Part shown: positions 60,501 through 64,000 of the stretch, piece by piece
Layout of the letters: each line of letters starts with the position of its first letter
Position numbering within the stretch: position 1 is the first letter of the stretch
DNA from: Streptomyces violaceoruber
Lineage (GTDB): Bacteria > Actinomycetota > Actinomycetes > Streptomycetales > Streptomycetaceae
DNA length: 64,000 bases
Direction of reading: 5' to 3'
NCBI RefSeq assembly: GCF_033406955.1
Contig: NZ_CP137734.1
Location: forward strand, 7,192,001-7,256,000
Translations under genes and position numbers: made by a program
The notes under the pieces: generated by a model
Seen by the model: only the letters and a program-made list of their open reading frames with translations
Databases searched by the model: none
Told to the model about the DNA's origin: nothing

Positions 60501-62715
60501 ACGTGCCGTCGCCGATGACGGGCCTGCTCGCGGGCAGTACGGTGTCGCCGGCATGCAGGGTGCGCCCTCCGGTGGCCCGGCCGCCGTCGGGCAGCGGGAT
60601 GGACGGGGCGACCTCGTCGTTGCGCCACCAGTGGGAGATCTGCTCGCCCGTGAGCGTGAGGACCTCGGACGGCCGGTTGGACCAGTAGCCGCGCTGCTTG
60701 CCGTCCTGCCACCACCCCACGAGCAACTCCCCGTCGGCGTAGCGGAACTGCGGTCGCTGCCAGCGGTCCAGGTCGGCGGGGAGCCGCAGGTCGTGTTCGA
60801 GCAGAATCCCGTCCGGGCCGACGACGACCGCCTTGTGCCCGCGGCTGAGGATCAGGCAGGGCCAGGCCTCGTTCACGATCAGCGCGGTGTCGCGGTCCCC
60901 GCGGGTCCCGGCCCCGTTGCCGTTGCGGGCCCGGGTCTCGGCGTCGAGCAGCCGCAGGGCTTCGTCCAGGGCGGGCCAGCCCAGCTCGTCCAGGAGGCCG
61001 GTCCGCAGGGTGCGCCCGAGCAGCGGAGCCGCCTCGTACCCGGCGGCACGGGCGACGGCCTCGGGATTGACCCGGGAGGCCACCGACCGATAGGGGCTCA
61101 GCCGGTTCAGCGCCTCGCGTGCTCCGGGCAGGCCCACCGTGCGGGCGAGTTCACCGACGGCGCCGTCCAGCCACTCGCGCAGCACCCCGCTCAGCACGCG
61201 ATGGTCGGCGAGATGGTCCAGTACCCGGCTCGACTGCCGCTCGTGCCCCGCGGCACCGACCGCCCGCAGCAGCAGGGGGCGCAGCCGCGGGTCCGCGGCG
61301 ACGGCTGCCAGCTCACGCCGCTCCGGCCGGGTGTCGCGCACCCAGCGGTCCAGCCCGAGGTGGACCTCGGCGTCGGGGCCGGGCAGGGCCAGGGGGATGT
61401 CCTCCGCCGCGCACAGGTCGAGCAGGGCGATGTCGACGCCCACGTGCCGGCGGCCGGTGAACAGGTCGACGGCGCGTCCGTCGGCCCGCAACCGCGGCGC
61501 CATCCGTGCGACGAGGCCCAGCGTGGCCGGGGAGCTGTCGCACACCGTGGCACCGCGCTTGCGATGGGCGGCCCAACGGCTCAGCCAGTCCGCCGCGTCG
61601 ACACCGCCCGCGGCCTCGGCGACCGAGCCGCTTCCGGCCGCCGTCCCACCGTCCTCGCCGGTCAGCAGCCGGTCGGCACCGCACTCGGCCAGCAACTCCA
61701 GCCAGAACTCGTCACTCTTGGTGCCGTGGTCCAGCCCGGCCGGCATGATCTCCAGCATCCGTTCCCGGACCGCGGGCCGTCGCTCGGCGAGGACGGCGAG
61801 CGTCGCCCGGTAGGCGGTCCAGAAGGAGGCGGGCGCCCGGACGGCGGCGGGCGAGGCGACCAGATCGGCGACGAGGTCGCACTCCGCCTCCACGCGGGGC
61901 AGCCCGGCCGCCTTGATCAGCACGCGCGCGTCCTGCGGCAGCGATGCGTAGGGCGGCATGCCGGCCGCACAGCGTTCCACGGCCAGCTGACGGAACTGGG
62001 CCCAGGCCTCGGCGGCGTCCAGTCGGGCCGCCAGATCCCTCACATGCTGCTTCAGCGCCTTGACCGTCAGCGCCCCGGCGAAGGCGAACTCCAGGAACAC
62101 GGCACGCTGCCGCTGCTCGTCGACGGCGAGCGCGTGCACCCGCTCCGCCTCCCGCGCCTTGCCGAAGAAGGCGGCGGCGTAGGTGGTGTTGTCGAACTGG
62201 AGGAAGATCCGCGCGGCCTGCTCGAAGAAGGTCGGCAGGAAGTGCGGCACGGCCCGGCCGAGCCGGTCGCCGAGCTTCTCGAAACCCTCCTTGGCGTTGC
62301 CCGGCCGGGACTTGGCCTGACGGGCGAGCCGCTCGACGTCCTTGACCAGGGCCAGCGCGTGGTGCCCGTTGGCCGGGTCGTTGACCAGGGCCCAGGCGGG
62401 GAATCCGAGGGTCTCCCGCCTGACCTGCCCGATCTCGGGAGTCTCCGCGTCCCGCACGAGGCCGAGGAAGTCCAGAGCGAGGTCCTCGGCCTCCCCGAGG
62501 GTGCCCGGCACCAGCCGGACGACGCTGCGCTCGCCGAGCGCGGCATGCGTGTACGTACGGACCGTGAGGGTGTCGGCGTCCTCCCGGCGGCTGCTGCCGG
62601 GCGGCAGGAGCGCGCCGGCCTCGAGCAGTGCCGAGGCGGTGGCGCCGTCGGGGACGGTGACCTCGCGCGCGCCGGTGGCGCCCTGGGGCGCGGTGGTGGT
62701 GTCCATGGCATTCAC
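57535..62715 (-). CDS. Very large (1,726-residue) cytoplasmic protein of unknown function
   Basis: I do not recognise a domain with confidence. The N-terminal part (about 1-500) is helical and repeat-like (PHFLPTFFEQAARIFLQFDN, AAAFFGKAREAERVHALAV, FAFAGALTVKALKQHV). Two middle regions contain WRNDEVAPSIPLPDGG-type beta-rich sequence, and the C-terminus (RKARSKKVRAELAATDLVVEARR-type, ending RARRGGRRR) is basic. No signal peptide or membrane segment. The GTG at 62715 overlaps the DUF4132 stop (GTGA) and has GAGGAG eight bases upstream; ATG at 62706 is an alternative. Its place in a MoxR-VWA-SWIM operon suggests a scaffold or substrate of the complex. Confidence 0.75.
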   Translation of the reverse strand: MNAMDTTTAPQGATGAREVTVPDGATASALLEAGALLPPGSSRREDADTLTVRTYTHAALGERSVVRLVPGTLGEAEDLALDFLGLVRDAETPEIGQVRRETLGFPAWALVNDPANGHHALALVKDVERLARQAKSRPGNAKEGFEKLGDRLGRAVPHFLPTFFEQAARIFLQFDNTTYAAAFFGKAREAERVHALAVDEQRQRAVFLEFAFAGALTVKALKQHVRDLAARLDAAEAWAQFRQLAVERCAAGMPPYASLPQDARVLIKAAGLPRVEAECDLVADLVASPAAVRAPASFWTAYRATLAVLAERRPAVRERMLEIMPAGLDHGTKSDEFWLELLAECGADRLLTGEDGGTAAGSGSVAEAAGGVDAADWLSRWAAHRKRGATVCDSSPATLGLVARMAPRLRADGRAVDLFTGRRHVGVDIALLDLCAAEDIPLALPGPDAEVHLGLDRWVRDTRPERRELAAVAADPRLRPLLLRAVGAAGHERQSSRVLDHLADHRVLSGVLREWLDGAVGELARTVGLPGAREALNRLSPYRSVASRVNPEAVARAAGYEAAPLLGRTLRTGLLDELGWPALDEALRLLDAETRARNGNGAGTRGDRDTALIVNEAWPCLILSRGHKAVVVGPDGILLEHDLRLPADLDRWQRPQFRYADGELLVGWWQDGKQRGYWSNRPSEVLTLTGEQISHWWRNDEVAPSIPLPDGGRATGGRTLHAGDTVLPASRPVIGDGTSYWRQGRQGRQHVWLEYDPATGTHSRASLPAFLRSGIGDDATLLQDQCEVLPLQPGLERSPFGTDGTVLGRWVRAEQAPGEALTTAGTPDGRTVTLRASGRGERVTPLGALRLPGGAAPVVARTRGQVALYAPDDGSDAGVLGRVTPNERGGEFAAGTPFVPPVSFWHALRPRDERSSAVLRAFTDEQAADLLRTAVRALAERQAQVSAAKAADEAAGEHGADSGAATGSAGGSAGANRPVVPTADEVVRRIVTRALPGLTDKRLLVGVTALVRTTVQIADAVARFVTPPVEQPKPQRKRTEGMFADYRPEHGDDRTLRAAADGLARMWGSWGGESQWTALRQIRAVNHVLSGKPADGMRLAERTRRSPLGDGWHSDEHTVPRMGMTWPELLGVLRPLAYRATVPTLPAAEREALLLLFEALAEGPLAAPGDGIREIVLGEPYDKHRQRERAGQVLRREGRTVVVLGCQNVDMARDRVNWLALDHDPAGVFGAVAHFTLEKETRHAPALPAGALPAVARLTRDKGAPPWQPEAPGDLAAATGDGVGPLQATVLLAAQPERLDAGALATTGLKPRQLDAGNRMLNSLLATDRAALIGALLPDDPAELWTAGPDTGAVGRVWSERLGALVRLPEDLAVTLDGLPVGSAEAVLNPERTPWLSRTTVQRPDKNGRLVAEDPAAVPHRYTLTGAVDALASLAYALPHGHPLRAALPEGLAAVRRRLADPGLLLDLDVEWTEKGGTTAAELRKAYGLPATGGADAEGTTRIGEALVLRPWHGDRETVLVRPAGLTGPDDAVLGLLEGLVGTARGTGVRALRTLLGDELARSVDAGLDPAGAEGSAQDPTVSVPALVTEVARTQGLSEDAAALYLQLLALPDPTDRNCARWTGWRPARSKKVRAELAATDLVVEARRPRAGRSLFLPCGWRDLKSPALPVETWKEGLYPVGEGFRSVPLLPVPELFTRAWARVCDRDAPAYEELTTRARRGGRRR

Positions 62716-63566
62716 GCGGCCCGCTCCTCGTCCTCGATGTCGCGACCGGCGTACAGCCCGGCCGCCATGCGCATCCCTTCCGACCAGGCGACCGGACCGA
62801 CCCGGCCCAGCTTGAGCACCCGCCCGGCGGCGTCCGTCCACATGAGGGGGCCGGTCTCCGTCTCCTCGTAGCCGTCGTAGTCGCCGACCCAGACGCGGGC
62901 CTCCACGGCCCGGCCGTCCTCCCAGGCGGAGCAGACCGCGTATCCGCCCCGTACACGGTGGCCGAGCTGGGTGACCCGGCCGTGCAGGAAGCGCAGCTCC
63001 TTGAAGGCGCCGCCCGCGTACTCCTCGACCGAGGCGGCCTCGGCGTCGAGTCCCGCGGGGCGGTGCCACACCTCGCGGAAGAGCTGCTGAGCGCGCTGTT
63101 CGACGCCGAGTTCGACGGCGAACTCCCGCAGCTCCTCCAGGTCCTCGAGGAGCACCGGATGCGGGAGACGGACGAGGTCGGGGGCGACACGGACCGTGTC
63201 ACCGTCGAGGTCGACGAGGCCGAGGCCGCGCTCGGGGTCGGCGTCGCGCAGGAATCCCGCGACCTCGCCGTCGGCACCGGTGACCACGAGGTCGCGCAGG
63301 GCGGACCGCCAGGCCGGGTCGGGCCACACCCGGGTGAGCACGGCGAGGGGCACGGGCAGCGACCGCACCATCCACCGCTCGACGTCGCTCAGGCACTGGC
63401 GTTCGTGCCGCTCCAGCCACTCGACGAGCTGCCGCAGCCCGACCACCGCGGGATCGTCCGCGAGCTTGGCCGGCACCGATTTCAGCCGCCGTCCGGTGGC
63501 GTTGCGGCACACCACCTTCCCCTCGTCCAGGGCGACCTCGTAGTCCCCGGCCGTCACCCACCCCAT
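62712..63566 (-). CDS. DUF4132-domain protein
   Basis: The 284-residue product carries the DUF4132/MolR C-terminal pattern: WRSALRDLVVTGADGEVAGFLRDADPERGLGLVDLDGDTVR, PHPVLLEDLEELREFAVELGVEQRAQQLFREVW, and GGYAVCSAWEDGRAVEARVWVG. Elsewhere DUF4132 is found in larger proteins with WGR domains; here it stands alone and no WGR is seen. ATG at 63566 has GGGGAGG six bases upstream. It is the first gene after the damage-type promoter at 63604-63626 and overlaps the next gene as GTGA. Function unknown. Confidence 0.8.
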   Translation of the reverse strand: MGWVTAGDYEVALDEGKVVCRNATGRRLKSVPAKLADDPAVVGLRQLVEWLERHERQCLSDVERWMVRSLPVPLAVLTRVWPDPAWRSALRDLVVTGADGEVAGFLRDADPERGLGLVDLDGDTVRVAPDLVRLPHPVLLEDLEELREFAVELGVEQRAQQLFREVWHRPAGLDAEAASVEEYAGGAFKELRFLHGRVTQLGHRVRGGYAVCSAWEDGRAVEARVWVGDYDGYEETETGPLMWTDAAGRVLKLGRVGPVAWSEGMRMAAGLYAGRDIEDEERAA

Positions 63567-63603
63567 GAGTGCCTCCCCGCACCGCAGTGATCAAGTGCTG
63601 ACG

Positions 63604-63626
63604 ACTGTAGGCGAGCCCACTGACAA
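63604..63626 (-). promoter_or_regulatory. LexA-independent DNA-damage promoter (RecA-NDp/PafBC type)
   Basis: On the minus strand the sequence reads TTGTCAGTG, eight bases, then TACAGT, an exact fit to the recalled consensus TTGTCRGTG-N8-TANNNT. The predicted start is near 63597, giving a leader of about 31 bases before the DUF4132 ATG. No GAAC-N4-GTTC LexA box is nearby. Confidence 0.75.
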
Positions 63627-63686
63627 CGCCGTCGGCGCGGCGGACGCAGGACGGGGGATGCCCCGGGGCGGGCGACCGGAGAGCCG

Positions 63687-64000
63687 TCAGTCGTCCAGGC
63701 GGACCGGCATCAGGACCGAGAACGCCCCCTCGTCGTCCACCCGGCGGATCGCCAGCGGCGCGGTGGCGGCGGGCCCGAACTCCAGGACGAGCCGGTCCCG
63801 GTCCGCGGCGGCGAGCGCGTCCAGCAGGTATCCGCGGTCGACGCCGACGTGGTGCGCGGCTCCGTCCGCCTCCTCGTCCGGGGCGCCGTCGCCGCAGACG
63901 ATCACCGTGCCGTCGTCCACCGTCGAGAGCACGCTGACGTCGCGCGCCTGCCGACCTGGCTCGCGGTCCTCGGCCACGCGGACGGGGCCGGACTCCAACG
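63687..64000 (-). CDS. DNA polymerase III beta-clamp paralogue, C-terminal end (partial)
   Basis: Only the last 104 codons or so are present; the start lies beyond the window. The visible part ends ...FSVLMPVRLDD, and contains YLLDALAAADRDRLVLEFGPAATAPLAIRRVDDEG. This pattern (a helix, a strand and the terminal LMPVR motif) is that of the third domain of DnaN, the sliding clamp. It lacks the variable beginning needed to judge whether it is a replicative clamp or a paralogue; location away from oriC genes and low similarity to a standard DnaN end favour a paralogue. It stops 120 bases before the DUF4132 start. Confidence 0.75.
   Translation of the reverse strand, partial: LESGPVRVAEDREPGRQARDVSVLSTVDDGTVIVCGDGAPDEEADGAAHHVGVDRGYLLDALAAADRDRLVLEFGPAATAPLAIRRVDDEGAFSVLMPVRLDD

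Noticed and set aside
57457..62871. Very long open frame antisense to the giant gene
   Set aside because: High GC content opens long frames on the opposite strand. Its product is low-complexity Gln/Arg/Gly-rich sequence with no recognised motif, while the minus-strand frame has normal codon bias.
63687..64000. Chromosome origin (oriC/dnaA region)
   Set aside because: A clamp-like gene alone is not evidence; there are no dnaA, gyrase or recF genes and no DnaA boxes in view.

Overview
The window is high-GC actinobacterial DNA, and the signs point to Streptomyces. Codons almost always end in G or C, GTG starts are common, TTA codons are very rare, and several families are typical of the genus (RppA type III polyketide synthase, CYP158-like P450, MurT/GatD, CebR-type operators). 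From memory, the gene order resembles the S. coelicolor chromosome from the urease genes down towards a second dnaN-like gene. I could not check that alignment. No tRNA, rRNA, insertion sequence, prophage or CRISPR array was seen. No gene-free stretch exceeds 300 bases.

Layout. 1-2542: end of a urease operon (ureC end, ureF, ureG, ureD). 2.7-7.9 kb: secreted tripeptidyl aminopeptidase, an epimerase-like oxidoreductase, an acyltransferase and an XRE-type regulator with a TTA codon. 8.2-11.4 kb: a secreted M4 + M28 + chitin-binding fusion protease with a DasR-like box upstream. 11.5-16.3 kb: MFS transporter, RpiB-like isomerase, and a methylarginine/ornithine unit (rocD, ddaH, Lrp/AsnC regulator). 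16.4-20.6 kb: LytTR response regulator, small membrane subunit, sodium/solute symporter and LytS-type kinase. 20.7-25.9 kb: ctaG, pfkA, gatD-murT (lipid II amidation) and def. 26-31 kb: TetR/acyl-CoA dehydrogenase pair and the rppA-P450-cupin unit for tetrahydroxynaphthalene/flaviolin pigment. 31-36.5 kb: aldehyde dehydrogenase, ATP-dependent DNA ligase coupled to a NUDIX hydrolase, flavin oxidoreductase and XRE-cupin regulator. 36.6-39.8 kb: quinone oxidoreductase plus two acyl-CoA dehydrogenases. 40-46.4 kb: Tat-exported phosphodiesterase-like protein and two drug-efflux modules (TetR/MFS, MarR/MFS). 46.5-50.3 kb: cellulose utilisation (AA10 LPMO, GH12 endoglucanase, LacI regulator) with CebR-type boxes. 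50.4-63.6 kb: a tightly overlapped minus-strand operon of poorly characterised genes. 63.7-64 kb: end of a beta-clamp-like gene.

The most interesting region is the last operon. A DUF4132 protein, a 1,726-residue protein of unknown function, a 19-codon mini-ORF, a MoxR-type AAA ATPase, a DUF5682-VWA fusion and a SWIM zinc-finger protein are joined mostly by four-base start/stop overlaps. Directly upstream of the first gene is TTGTCAGTG-N8-TACAGT, which fits the LexA-independent DNA-damage promoter of actinobacteria (RecA-NDp/PafBC type). A beta-clamp paralogue lies just upstream. I infer a DNA-damage-inducible MoxR-VWA system acting on DNA or on a replication or repair complex. The components and promoter match are read from the sequence; the function is a hypothesis.
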